A stretch of 63,639 bases of DNA. Origin: DASPJR01 sp035628505. GTDB lineage: Bacteria > Planctomycetota > SZUA-567 > H5-PLA8. Positions within the stretch are counted from its first letter, which is position 1, and every line of letters begins with the position of its first letter. Location: positions 1 to 63,639 of the forward strand of contig DASPJR010000068.1 in assembly GCA_035628505.1 (NCBI GenBank). The letters run 5' to 3'. This document shows positions 1-7,685 of the stretch, in pieces. The position numbers and the translations under genes were made by a program. A model generated the notes under the pieces. That model had not been told where the DNA came from. It ran no database searches and worked only from the letters and a program-made list of their open reading frames with translations.

Positions 1-46
1 CGCCACATCAGCGCCGGAGGCGCGCGCTAATATAGCCTGGGGTGGA

Positions 47-66
47 GCCCGGCTTTCGAGCCGGGC
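47..66. repeat. REP-like hairpin
   Basis: A perfect palindrome with 8-bp arms (GCCCGGCT / AGCCGGGC) and a TTCG loop. It is the first of many small GC-rich hairpins in the intergenic DNA of this window. No gene is visible around it. Confidence 0.6.
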
Positions 67-130
67 GCAGCCCCAGGGACCGGTGCCCCCATGGCCTCTA
101 AGGGCTGAAGGCCCGAACTAAAGTGCTCTA

Positions 131-360
131 CATATACGACGGATGAATTTTTGATTTTGGAAGTCTAGTTGTCGAAAAGCACTCAAATGCATCGAAATCG
201 CCTCAAATGAATTGAAACGCACTCAAATCACCTGAAACGCACTCAAATGCATCGAAACGCACTCATCTGCACTGAAATTTGGATCGCCAATCCGCAATCC
301 GAGATCCGCAATCCGCAATCGGAACCCCTTCTCATATACGACGGATGAATTTTTGATTTT
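131..360. repeat. 28-bp direct repeat pair
   Basis: Two identical 28-bp copies, at 131-158 and 333-360, both beginning CATATACGACGG and ending TTTTTGATTTT. They bracket the 20-bp tandem array (181-280) and a short run of ATCCGCA-type repeats (about 286-320). The pair could be the trace of an insertion or of slippage between repeats. No ORF with coding character lies between them. Confidence 0.75.
181..280. repeat. Five-copy 20-bp tandem repeat
   Basis: Five consecutive imperfect 20-bp units, each close to ACTCAAATGCATCGAAACGC, start at 181, 201, 221, 241 and 261. Each unit is itself two related 10-mers ending in GAAA or AAAT. There is no reading frame of note, and the function is unknown. 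Confidence 0.8.
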
Positions 361-455
361 TGGACTCAAGAGCGCTTGAGGCCTTTGAGGGCGTTACAGG
401 GCGTTAGAGGGCTGATAACCTGACAAGGGTTGACAAGTCAGAATGACCGTCTGCC

Positions 456-543
456 GCCCCGTTCCGGGGCTTACGGTTGCGGGGGGCGATGGGTTCCCCG
501 GACTCGCGCCCGGGGCTACTATGCTGCCGCCCGCTTCGCGGGC
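456..543. repeat. Cluster of REP-like hairpins
   Basis: Three hairpins in 90 bp: GCCCCG-TTC-CGGGGC (456-470), CCCCG...CGGGG (496-515) and GCCCGC-TTC-GCGGGC (529-543). The flanks of the first and third (GGCTTACGG and the following TGCGG) are repeated, so this is a duplicated element. Short open frames here are by-products of the repeats and were not called as genes. Confidence 0.65.
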
Positions 544-613
544 TTACGGATGCGGCATCCTGGCTCGAGGCGTAAACAGGTTCTTGTTGGACGGTCCACG
601 ACCGCGGACGGCT

Positions 614-650
614 AACCCCTCACCCCAACCCTCTCCCGCAGGGGGAGAGG
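614..650. repeat. Single copy of CCCTCTCCC hairpin repeat
   Basis: The text CCCCTCACCCCAACCCTCTC followed by a CCC-GCAGG-GGG hairpin. It is the same family as the paired inverted element at 30472-30609, here as a single arm. Confidence 0.6.
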
Positions 651-701
651 GAGCCGCCTGTCCGGCTTGCGGCGGTTCAGCACGGACTTTTATCCTTTTC
701 T

Positions 702-850
702 TGTCTCCGTGACCTCCGTGCGCTCCGTGTCTCCGTGTTGAAGTCACGTTCAAGCCGTTGGGATTTCGCAGCTCAACTCGACGTCCATCCCCGTCCCGTC
801 TCCGTGACCTCCGTGTTCCCGTGTTGAAGTCGTGTTTAAGCCGTTGGGAA
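702..850. repeat. Duplicated CTCCGTG periodic repeat
   Basis: Two direct copies (about 702-771 and 797-850) of a block that reads CTCCGTGACCTCCGTG, then GTGTTGAAGTC, then AAGCCGTTGGGA. The CTCCGTG words recur every 9 bp or so. The second copy ends just before the stop codon of the minus-strand NagB-like gene. Members of the same family recur throughout the window. The rest of 1-850 shows no gene. Confidence 0.7.
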
Positions 851-854
851 CAGC

Positions 855-1784
855 TCAATGCATCTCTACTTCGACCTTCCCGATTGCCTTGCGATAGAAG
901 TTGAATGTCACGTTCGGGTGGTCGGCCAGCAGCGACATCGGCACGGCCGCGTCGGGGATTCGCTTCGAGATCATCAGGCTCGTCAGTCTCATCCCGAGCG
1001 GGTTGTCGTGCATGCCGGCGTGCCAGATGCTGACGCGCTCGGCTTTCCACGTTTCGTGCGGACCGACGGTCGCGGCCTGCGTCGGGACCATCGCCACGTT
1101 GCCGCCGCCGGACGTGCGGGCGTTCTGCATGATCGTGATCGGGTGCAGATCGACCACGCGCGTTTTCAGCTTGCGGTATTCCTGCGGGCTGGGCGGTTCG
1201 TTCTTGAACTTGCCCTGCCGCCGCAGCGGATCGTTGAACGCCCAGTGCTTCACGTCGCCCTGCCCGCCCTGCATCACCACGCAGCGGATCTGGTCGTACG
1301 TGCGGGAGTACGCGTTCAGATCGCCGGCAGGAAAATGGAGCTGGCTGTCGGGCATGCGCAGCTTCTTGTCAATGCGTTTGAAACACATGTCCAGGTCGGC
1401 CTTGGCGAACGAGAGCGGGTGCGACACCGGAACGGGCTCGCCGTTCTCGACCCACTCGTCCATGCCCCAGAAGTGGCCGGCGCGCACGTCGATGCCCAGC
1501 GCGTTGACGATCCGCGCCACCAGCGGGAGCTGCTCGGTGGGACCGATCGGCCCGCAGATGCCGGCGGGATTGTCCGGCGTGGACTGCTGCCAGGCCTGGA
1601 CGTACTCGAGGGCTTCGGCGAGATAAAAATCTTCGAGCGTGTCATAGACGCGGATCGAGAAGCCTTCGCGGCCGAGCTGCAGCAGGTCGCGCTCGGTCAG
1701 GCGCGCGGCATCATTCAGGATTTCCGGATCGATTGTGGTGTAGTCCCACCAGTCAGGCGCAAGTTTGCTGAGCGGACGCGGCAT
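855..1784 (-). CDS. Glucosamine-6-phosphate deaminase-like protein (NagB family)
   Basis: 309 aa. The fold family is glucosamine-6-phosphate isomerase/deaminase, which converts GlcN6P to fructose-6-P and ammonia. The signature of the active-site lid is visible as GGQGDVKHWAFNDP (residues 173-186), matching the family pattern GGxGxxxHxAFNEP. His180 aligns with the catalytic His, while the usual Glu is Asp185. The DEW at 109-111 matches the family DEY carrying the catalytic Asp. HPLSF (122-126) and VPTQAATVG also follow family motifs. I chose the ATG at 1784 because GGGAGG lies about 10 bp upstream; an in-frame start at 1823 has no such support. It is divergent from a cupin gene. The substrate may not be GlcN6P because the active site deviates. 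Confidence 0.75.
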   Translation of the reverse strand: MPRPLSKLAPDWWDYTTIDPEILNDAARLTERDLLQLGREGFSIRVYDTLEDFYLAEALEYVQAWQQSTPDNPAGICGPIGPTEQLPLVARIVNALGIDVRAGHFWGMDEWVENGEPVPVSHPLSFAKADLDMCFKRIDKKLRMPDSQLHFPAGDLNAYSRTYDQIRCVVMQGGQGDVKHWAFNDPLRRQGKFKNEPPSPQEYRKLKTRVVDLHPITIMQNARTSGGGNVAMVPTQAATVGPHETWKAERVSIWHAGMHDNPLGMRLTSLMISKRIPDAAVPMSLLADHPNVTFNFYRKAIGKVEVEMH

Positions 1785-1796
1785 AGTCAGGTACCC

Positions 1797-1870
1797 TCCC
1801 TTTTTGAAGTACAACGCTCGCACTGGCAGAGCCTGCCAAAAAGCGGTAAATGTACACGTCCCTTTTTGAA
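1797..1870. repeat. 12-bp direct repeat in a divergent promoter region
   Basis: TCCCTTTTTGAA occurs at 1797-1808 and again at 1859-1870, just upstream of each of two divergent genes. It could be a shared regulatory word or chance in a T-rich stretch. Confidence 0.3.
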
Positions 1871-1885
1871 TAAGGAGATTTCAAC

Positions 1886-2287
1886 ATGGCAGCAGCAGAT
1901 GTGCTCGCAAAATTTCTCCCCTCTGGCGTGATGGCCTGGGACCAGATGAAATCGGAGATCGAGCCCTGGGGCGAGATCCGCAAATATCACATCGGCGACA
2001 CCAGCAGCTGCCGCGACATGTTCTCGGCGATCCTGCATGTCAAGCCCGGGTGGGAAGTGCATCCGCCGCACCGCCACGTCGAAGAGGAATTTCTGGTGAT
2101 CATGGGCGGCACGGGAATCTGGTACTACGAAGATAAGGAGATCCCGGCCAAGTTCGGTGACGTGCTGTTCACCGAACCCTGGGCGCTGCATGGCATCAAG
2201 AACACGGGCAAAGAGCCGCTGATCTTCTTCGTCAGCAAATGGATCGGCCGCGAAACGCCGCTGATCGCGAAGTCGGAAGTTGTTTAA
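1886..2287 (+). CDS. Small cupin-domain protein
   Basis: 133 aa, a single-domain cupin (Cupin_2 type). Cupin motif 1 is seen at 59-75 with metal ligands His62, His64 and Glu68 (HRHVEEE). Motif 2 is GDVLFTEPWALHGIKN (91-106) with His102 as the fourth ligand. All four canonical ligands are present, so a bound divalent metal is expected. It has no signal peptide and is probably cytoplasmic. TAAGGAG lies 8 bp before the ATG. It is divergent from the NagB-like gene, which suggests a role in sugar or sugar-acid metabolism, but the small cupin fold covers isomerases, oxygenases and binding proteins and the reaction cannot be named. Confidence 0.8.
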   Translation: MAAADVLAKFLPSGVMAWDQMKSEIEPWGEIRKYHIGDTSSCRDMFSAILHVKPGWEVHPPHRHVEEEFLVIMGGTGIWYYEDKEIPAKFGDVLFTEPWALHGIKNTGKEPLIFFVSKWIGRETPLIAKSEVV

Positions 2288-2350
2288 CGACTTCACCGCA
2301 GAGGCGCGGAGAACGCGGAGCTTCGCAGAGATTGTGAAAGTATAAAGAAC

Positions 2351-2495
2351 GGGTGGCCCGGACGAGAGTCCGGGTCGCGCAGCGACAGTCAACCCTCCTT
2401 GGACGGCGACTTTCCTGAACCCACGTTTTCTGAAATGCGTAAGTCCAGGCAGGATTGGATGTGCCTTCGGCACCCGGACTGTGTCCGGGCCACCC
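2351..2495. repeat. 145-bp inverted-repeat element with hairpin ends
   Basis: The ends are perfect 13-bp inverted repeats, GGGTGGCCCGGAC (2351-2363) and GTCCGGGCCACCC (2483-2495). Each end also folds on itself: CCCGGAC-GAGA-GTCCGGG at 2357-2374 and CCCGGAC-TGT-GTCCGGG at 2473-2489. The inside carries no ORF. The design resembles a paired REP (BIME) or a small MITE. A periodic CGGAG repeat (about 2287-2325) precedes it. Confidence 0.7.
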
Positions 2496-2519
2496 CAATC
2501 GTCTTTGCAAGGACTTTAA

Positions 2520-3317
2520 GTGAACCAGCCCAAGTTCACCTTCTGGCCGTGGGGGACGCTTGCGGCGGCGGTGCCAATCATGGCGTTCGGCTGCAGCGTA
2601 ATTGCAGCGTCGCAAAAGGGCGTGAACCCTGAAGAGTCGCTGATTGTATTCTTCAGCGTGCTGGCCGCGGGAAACGGTTATCTCTTCGCGATGGCTGTCG
2701 GCGACTTCGGGCGCAGCATCGTTGCGATGCCGGCCGGTGCCATCGCCGGCTTCATTGCGGTGAAGATTTTTGCCTTTCCGATCCTTACGATGCTCTTTCT
2801 CTTTCCCCTCATCGTGATCGCGCTGTTCTCTCTGACGCTACAGCAGCGTATCGTCAGCGGATGTCTGGTCATGCTTGCGCTGGGGATCAGTACGCTTGTC
2901 ATCGCCACGGTCATCGCCGCAAAAGCAAATCCCGCGTTTGCGACGGTGTGCGCCTATCCTTTCACTTGCGGCGCGATCACCGCGACGATGCCGCTGAAAT
3001 CCGACCTGGAAGGCTACTGGCAAGCCTGGTACGCCGGCACGCGTGCGGCGCTCTTCGGCATGGCGCCGGGAATAGCCGGGCTGGCGTTCGGCGCGATGAT
3101 ACTGGATCCGGTGATTGGATCTTTTCGGCCCTTAACGTCAGCACAATTTGAAACGGTGTTGTTAATCATTCCCGTAGGAATGGGGCTGCTTGTCGCAAAC
3201 TATTTCTGCGTGCGGGAGCTTTTCGCTTCGGTATTCCGGGCCGGAGTGTCTTCGGACACCTACTCTGGCGAGGAAAGCGCCTTTACCCCGGACAGCGACG
3301 AATCTCCACTTCTCTAA
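2520..3317 (+). CDS. Hypothetical multi-pass membrane protein
   Basis: 265 aa with about six hydrophobic segments (roughly residues 12-30, 40-62, 70-100, 103-130, 170-192 and 205-228) and a short acidic C-terminal tail. The start is a GTG preceded by AAGGA. I recognise no family motif. The last 35 codons run through a small GTGTC-TTCG-GACAC hairpin, so the tail may have been remodelled by a repeat. It lies between a repeat element and the phosphofructokinase gene, on the same strand, but the long gap and promoter before the latter argue against co-transcription. Confidence 0.6.
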   Translation: MNQPKFTFWPWGTLAAAVPIMAFGCSVIAASQKGVNPEESLIVFFSVLAAGNGYLFAMAVGDFGRSIVAMPAGAIAGFIAVKIFAFPILTMLFLFPLIVIALFSLTLQQRIVSGCLVMLALGISTLVIATVIAAKANPAFATVCAYPFTCGAITATMPLKSDLEGYWQAWYAGTRAALFGMAPGIAGLAFGAMILDPVIGSFRPLTSAQFETVLLIIPVGMGLLVANYFCVRELFASVFRAGVSSDTYSGEESAFTPDSDESPLL

Positions 3318-3448
3318 CCCGCGACCCGTGCTAGAAAACGTAGCGTTCCCGAAGGCTCTCCGCGCACACGCACCCGCGCCTTGCGACGCCTGGCCCAAAT
3401 GCCAATTTGAAAAAATCACCGCGTAAACAGGCCGCCTCGGAGAAAGCT

Positions 3449-3481
3449 TTGACATGACAAACGGATGCCGCGCTGTATAGT
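3449..3481 (+). promoter_or_regulatory. Candidate promoter of the phosphofructokinase gene
   Basis: TTGACA (3449-3454) overlaps ATGACA (3454-3459), and TATAGT is at 3476-3481. The first pairing gives a 21-bp spacer, which is long; the second gives 16 bp. Transcription would start near 3488, leaving a leader of about 28 nt with an AGGAGG ribosome site. Confidence 0.45.
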
Positions 3482-3515
3482 GCTGACTCCATTTTAGATA
3501 CAGGAGGACGTTGTA

Positions 3516-4619
3516 ATGAAGAAGGTTGCAATCTTAACCGGTGGCGGAGACGCTCCCGGATTGAACGCCGTGATTCGCGCTGTCGTGATTCGCCTGGCCC
3601 GTGAGAAGAAGGACTACCAGTTGATCGGCGTCGTGGATGGCTGGGCCGGACTGCGCGACAACGTCACCATGCCGCTGGATCCCAACAAGGTCGATGAAAT
3701 CCTGCATGAAGGCGGAACGATTCTCGGAACCTCCCGCACGAATCTCTACAAGAATCCCGACGATGTGAAGAAGGCCGTCGACGTCTACAAGAAGCTCGAG
3801 CTCCACGCCTTGGTCGCGATCGGCGGCGACGACACGCTTGAAATCGGATATTACCTCAACCGCGACCATGGCCTGAATGTCGTCGGCGTTCCCAAGACGA
3901 TCGACAACGACGTGCTCGGCACGGATTTCACGTTCGGATTCTGGTCCAGCGTCGAGCAGGCCACGAAGGCCATCGACGATCTGCGCGTGACCACGATGAG
4001 CCATCACCGCGTGATGGTGGTCGAATGCATGGGCCGCCACGCCGGCTGGATCACTGCCTACACGGGCCTGGCCAGCGAAGCCGATTACATCGCCGTGCCG
4101 GAAAAGCCGGTGCACATCAACGACATCGCGCGCGAAGTGAAGCACTGCCGCAGCCTGGGCAAGCTCCACAGCATCGTCGTCGTCGCGGAAGGCGCGTCGA
4201 TCGCGGGCATCGAAGTGAAGCCGCGCATCGTCAAGAACAAGGAAGGCGGCTGGACGCTCTCCGACAAGGTCGAACGCGACAGCTTCGGCAACACGGTCAT
4301 GAAGCCGGGCGAAGTCGGCGAAGCGGTTGCCGCGGAAATCGAGAAGCTCACGGGCTTCGAGACGCGCGCGATCGCGCTGGGCCATCTGCAGCGCGGCGGC
4401 ACGCCCTGCGCGTACGACCGCATCCTCGGTACACGCTACGGCGTTCAGGCGGCCGACGCGGTGATCAAGAATCAGTTCGGGCACCTGGTCGTGCTGCAGG
4501 GCTTGAAGGTCGAGACCGTTCCGATGAAGGGCATGGTGCGCGAGACGCAGAGCGAAAAGAAGCGCTACAAGTACCTGCCCGATTCGTTCCTGGAGCTCGC
4601 CGAAGTCTTCTACGGATAA
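3516..4619 (+). CDS. pfp: Pyrophosphate-dependent 6-phosphofructokinase
   Basis: 367 aa. Phosphorylates fructose-6-phosphate at C1, here probably with PPi rather than ATP as donor. The donor site reads GGDD (103-106); ATP enzymes have GGDG, and the Asp is the diagnostic of PPi use. The catalytic loop reads PKTIDND (126-132), with the Lys typical of PPi enzymes where ATP enzymes have Gly. GGGDAPGLNAVIR near the start and MGRHAGW (172-178) bind substrate. Length and order fit the short, non-allosteric PPi-PFK group. AGGAGG lies 8 bp before the ATG. The reaction is near equilibrium and can run in glycolysis or gluconeogenesis. A regulated pyrophosphatase lies 58 kb downstream. An intrinsic terminator follows. 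Confidence 0.92.
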   Translation: MKKVAILTGGGDAPGLNAVIRAVVIRLAREKKDYQLIGVVDGWAGLRDNVTMPLDPNKVDEILHEGGTILGTSRTNLYKNPDDVKKAVDVYKKLELHALVAIGGDDTLEIGYYLNRDHGLNVVGVPKTIDNDVLGTDFTFGFWSSVEQATKAIDDLRVTTMSHHRVMVVECMGRHAGWITAYTGLASEADYIAVPEKPVHINDIAREVKHCRSLGKLHSIVVVAEGASIAGIEVKPRIVKNKEGGWTLSDKVERDSFGNTVMKPGEVGEAVAAEIEKLTGFETRAIALGHLQRGGTPCAYDRILGTRYGVQAADAVIKNQFGHLVVLQGLKVETVPMKGMVRETQSEKKRYKYLPDSFLELAEVFYG

Positions 4620-4655
4620 GCTCACGCAGAGACGCAAAGACGCAAAGGAAAGAAC

Positions 4656-4695
4656 GCGGAGCAGATTCTCTCATCGGGATCTGCTCCGCTTTTTT
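4656..4695 (+). terminator. Intrinsic terminator after the phosphofructokinase gene
   Basis: A perfect 11-bp stem, GCGGAGCAGAT (4656-4666) with ATCTGCTCCGC (4679-4689), followed directly by six T. The bases just before it (4621-4655) belong to the ACGCAAAG periodic repeat family. Confidence 0.9.
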
Positions 4696-4710
4696 CATGA
4701 TTGGTGAACG

Positions 4711-4938
4711 ATGGCAGAGTCTCAACGGAACAATCCGCTGCACGGCAAGACGCTCGAGATGATCCTCAATGAGCTTGTGGAGCGTTACGGCTGGGAGAAG
4801 CTCGGGAAGCTGATTCCGATTCGCTGCTTCACGCACGAGCCGAGCGTCAAATCGAGCCTGAAATTCCTGCGCAAAACGCCGTGGGCGCGCGACAAAGTCG
4901 AAGACCTGTATGTGAATGGAATTCCGAAGCGCAGATAA
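4711..4938 (+). CDS. VF530/DUF2132 family small protein
   Basis: 75 aa. Matches the VF530 family (DUF2132) throughout: LHGKTLEMIL near the start, then GWEKLG, IPIRCF, SLKFLRKTPWAR and KVEDLY. A family member has been described as DNA-binding from structure, but the cellular role is unknown. The full family length is present. It starts 15 bp after the terminator of the phosphofructokinase gene, so it probably has its own weak promoter or depends on read-through. Confidence 0.85.
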   Translation: MAESQRNNPLHGKTLEMILNELVERYGWEKLGKLIPIRCFTHEPSVKSSLKFLRKTPWARDKVEDLYVNGIPKRR

Positions 4939-4975
4939 TCGCTGGGCATTCCACTGTTCAGCAGAGCTCGGCTGT

Positions 4976-6232
4976 TTATTCGCTTACATCCAGGCATAGC
5001 AGCGTGCCGGCGTGATCGCGGCAGTAGATGCGGCCGTTGCATAGCACGGGCATGGTCCAGCAGGTGCCGCCTAAAACCTGCGCGCGTGAGATGACTTTGA
5101 AGCCGGCAGGCGAGGCTTCGGCCGTGAGCAGTTCTCCGTTTTCAGTCAGCGCCAGAATCGTACCGCCGGCGATCAGCAGGCCTCCGCTGCCGCCCAGGTT
5201 GTGCGACCATTTCAGCTTGCCGGTTTTGAAATCGACGCAGCCCAGATACGTGGCGCCTTTGCTCTTGTCCTGCTTCTGAGCGTAACCATGAAAGCCGTAC
5301 AGATGGTCCTGCCAGAGCGCGCTGCAATTGAAATGATTCAGCATCTCTTTGCTGTGCCAGAGGGGCGTTGCGACGCCGCCGCCGATCTGCAGCAGCACGC
5401 TGCCCTGATCGTAATAGTACGACGAGACAAAGATTTTGTCTGCGCTGACGATGGGCGTGGCAATCGAGCACTGGTATTCCACCTCGCAGGGATAGCTCCA
5501 GCGCACTTTTCCGTCCTGCGGCGCCAGGCCCGCGACCGCCGAACCGGTGAACGCCACGACGGTGGGCTCGCCGTTGATGACTGCGTGTACCGGCGTCCCG
5601 TAGCCGAGTTTGAAATCGCCGGATTGCCAGAGCAGTTCGCCGGTGAGCTTGTTGAAGCCAGCCAGGTTTCCGCGCTGTCCGCCGCTTTCCATGATCAGCA
5701 CGTCGCCGGCGATCAGCGGATGACACGACGCGCCGTGCCAGAATTTCGCGCCGCGCGTGCGTTTAAGCTTCCCCAGATCCTGCTCCCAGCGCGGCTTGCC
5801 CGTCGCGCTCTCCAGGCACAGCAGCGTGCCCTGTACGTTTTGCGTGTAGAGGAGCTCACCGTCGATCGTGGGCGCCACGCGCGGCCCGGGAAATCCTCCT
5901 CCGCCGCCCTGACACGGGTACGAATGTTTCCACACCACGGCGCCGCTCTGCGCGTCCAGACACCAGATCGTGTCACTGTTCCCATCGTTGCCGGCTGTAA
6001 AGACGCGGCCGTTCGAGACGGACACCGCGGCATAGCCTTTCCCGACCTTGGCGCGCCAAAGCTGGCGCGGTCCGTCCGCCGGCCAGGTTCGCTTCCATTT
6101 GCTTTCGTCTGAAAGTGGCTGCCGCAGCCGTCCGCACCACTGTGGCCAGTCGAACGCGGCTGTATCCGCGGCATGCATGGCTGCGTGAAGGAGCGGTCCG
6201 GCGAGCAGCAGAGCGAGCGCAAAACGCAGCAT
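4976..6232 (-). CDS. Secreted PQQ-type beta-propeller protein
   Basis: 418 aa from the ATG at 6232, which gives a clean signal peptide (MLRFALALLLAGPLLHA). An alternative in-frame start at 6274 adds 14 residues. The mature part is a set of PQQ-like blades: repeated patterns such as LDAQSGAVVWKHSYP, LESATGKPRWEQDL, FNKLTGELLWQSGDF and VDFKTGKLKWSHNLGG. No quinoprotein catalytic residues can be assigned, and such proteins in PVC bacteria are usually annotated only as outer membrane protein assembly (BamB)-like or quinoprotein-like. It is secreted to the periplasm or cell surface and may be a scaffold. It is convergent with the VF530 gene. Confidence 0.8.
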   Translation of the reverse strand: MLRFALALLLAGPLLHAAMHAADTAAFDWPQWCGRLRQPLSDESKWKRTWPADGPRQLWRAKVGKGYAAVSVSNGRVFTAGNDGNSDTIWCLDAQSGAVVWKHSYPCQGGGGGFPGPRVAPTIDGELLYTQNVQGTLLCLESATGKPRWEQDLGKLKRTRGAKFWHGASCHPLIAGDVLIMESGGQRGNLAGFNKLTGELLWQSGDFKLGYGTPVHAVINGEPTVVAFTGSAVAGLAPQDGKVRWSYPCEVEYQCSIATPIVSADKIFVSSYYYDQGSVLLQIGGGVATPLWHSKEMLNHFNCSALWQDHLYGFHGYAQKQDKSKGATYLGCVDFKTGKLKWSHNLGGSGGLLIAGGTILALTENGELLTAEASPAGFKVISRAQVLGGTCWTMPVLCNGRIYCRDHAGTLLCLDVSE

Positions 6233-6313
6233 GCCGGTGAGTGTACAAGCCGTGAACCCTGGTTCCAGCCGCATTGGTCCTGTCTGTGGTGTCCCGTATT
6301 GAGTGGTGCCTGG

Positions 6314-7675
6314 ATGGCTTGTCGTAACTGCGGCGCGTCGGTACTATTGTCCAGGCCGACCGGATTTGATATTTGCACACCAAACTCTTCGCGGGCCGGG
6401 CATAGCCCTATGTATATTACCGACTACGAGCCTGGGAAGAAGCTGGTGATCGAATCATCCAGCGACCAGAAGTTGATGTGGTTCATTGCCTCCGGCGCTT
6501 TGCTGCTGATCGTCGCACTACCGGTGCTTCTGCTGGGGCTGTATTGCTTTATCTTCAAGGCGCCCCTGCCGCTCGCGGTGGCGCGCTGGCTTACGGGGGC
6601 ACAAGTTGCTCTCTCGCTGCTCATCCTCTGGATTGGCTTTATCTCCAACGCGCGCCGCTTCACCTTCAGTCCTACTGAGGGCTCCGGTGTTCGCGTGGAA
6701 CGTCAGCCTCTCTATTCCCTTCCTTTCTCCATCGGGCGAGAGTGCTTGCACGGCACGGAGCTCTACATCCACCGGGACAAAAACTGGTTTGGCGATGAAA
6801 ACACGCTGAGCGTCGCCACCGGAAAAGATGATCTGGTGAACGTGCTGAGCATCCCCGTATTTTTTGTTCATTCTCCCGAGGACGTCGCGCATTTTGCGCT
6901 CTGCGTGGCCAATGCCACGGGCCTTAACGGCTGCCAGGCCGTAACGATGGCCCTCGGGGAGGGTTACAAACTCACCGCGTCACCGGAATCAGGCGGCACC
7001 CCAGTGCCTCCGATTTCGGCGTGTGAATTTCCACGAGGTCTCTGCGCAGTCACCGAAGAACTGGCGCGAGCCATGCCTTTCAGCCCGGACGACATCGCGC
7101 GGCTGGCGCGCGTTCACGACTGGCAGCCGGGCCGGCGGCTGGAGTTAAAACCCACCGAGCTGAAGGAGCGTCTGCTGTTTGGCGCGCTCGGCACCGGGGG
7201 CGTTTTCCTGGCTTATACCTGGATTCAAACCGTGCTTATTCATTGGGAGAAAGGAACATTTGCAGACCGGGCGTTGTGGATCACTTCATTGACGCTGCTG
7301 GGCGGCGCCGCGGCGCTCTGCCGCGTTGTGGATCTGCTGGTAACCGGCGGGACACGCATTGTTATCGAGCCTGAACTCTGCCGCTCCGCCGCGGGCCTGA
7401 TCCGGGGCACGCCTGTGCCGGTAGAAGAGATCTCCAGCGTCTGCGTGCATCACGGGCAGAGCGGCAAAATTCGCGTCTGTTTACTGGCCGGCCGGAAATC
7501 GGACATGCTGATAGGCACCCCGCCCGCGGAATCCGGGAGCACGACCGCCCGCGCCGCGATCATGCTGGCGCTCGAGGTCGGCCGCATTCTCAAATGCCCC
7601 GTCCGGGTCTCCACGTCGCTGGTTGAAGAACACCACGCGGAAGGCGTCGTGCAACCTATATCAAAAAACGAATAG
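6314..7675 (+). CDS. Membrane protein with a possible N-terminal zinc-ribbon start
   Basis: 453 aa from the ATG at 6314, or 421 aa from the ATG at 6410. The first choice begins MACRNCGASV, a CxxCG knuckle typical of zinc-ribbon membrane proteins of this genome, but only a single further Cys (DIC) follows, so the knuckle would be incomplete. Two hydrophobic segments follow the start (near WFIASGALLLIVALPVLLLG and the ALSLLILWIGF stretch) and two more lie in the second half (GGVFLAYTWIQTVLI and SLTLLGGAAALC). Soluble domains lie between and after them. No family is recognised. It is divergent from the propeller gene, with about 80 bp between. Confidence 0.6.
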   Translation: MACRNCGASVLLSRPTGFDICTPNSSRAGHSPMYITDYEPGKKLVIESSSDQKLMWFIASGALLLIVALPVLLLGLYCFIFKAPLPLAVARWLTGAQVALSLLILWIGFISNARRFTFSPTEGSGVRVERQPLYSLPFSIGRECLHGTELYIHRDKNWFGDENTLSVATGKDDLVNVLSIPVFFVHSPEDVAHFALCVANATGLNGCQAVTMALGEGYKLTASPESGGTPVPPISACEFPRGLCAVTEELARAMPFSPDDIARLARVHDWQPGRRLELKPTELKERLLFGALGTGGVFLAYTWIQTVLIHWEKGTFADRALWITSLTLLGGAAALCRVVDLLVTGGTRIVIEPELCRSAAGLIRGTPVPVEEISSVCVHHGQSGKIRVCLLAGRKSDMLIGTPPAESGSTTARAAIMLALEVGRILKCPVRVSTSLVEEHHAEGVVQPISKNE

Positions 7676-7685
7676 GAATCAGGGC

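Noticed and set aside
181..280. CRISPR array
   Set aside because: The 20-bp units are directly adjacent with no unique spacers, and there are no cas genes.
430..712. Short overlapping open frames in both strands
   Set aside because: They consist of REP hairpins and periodic repeats, have no ribosome site and no protein-like composition.
858..1931. Long plus-strand open frames opposite the NagB-like gene
   Set aside because: High-GC shadow frames; the minus strand carries clear family motifs. The same applies to long antisense frames opposite the phosphofructokinase, GH9, histidine kinase, uvrB, secDF and pyrophosphatase genes.
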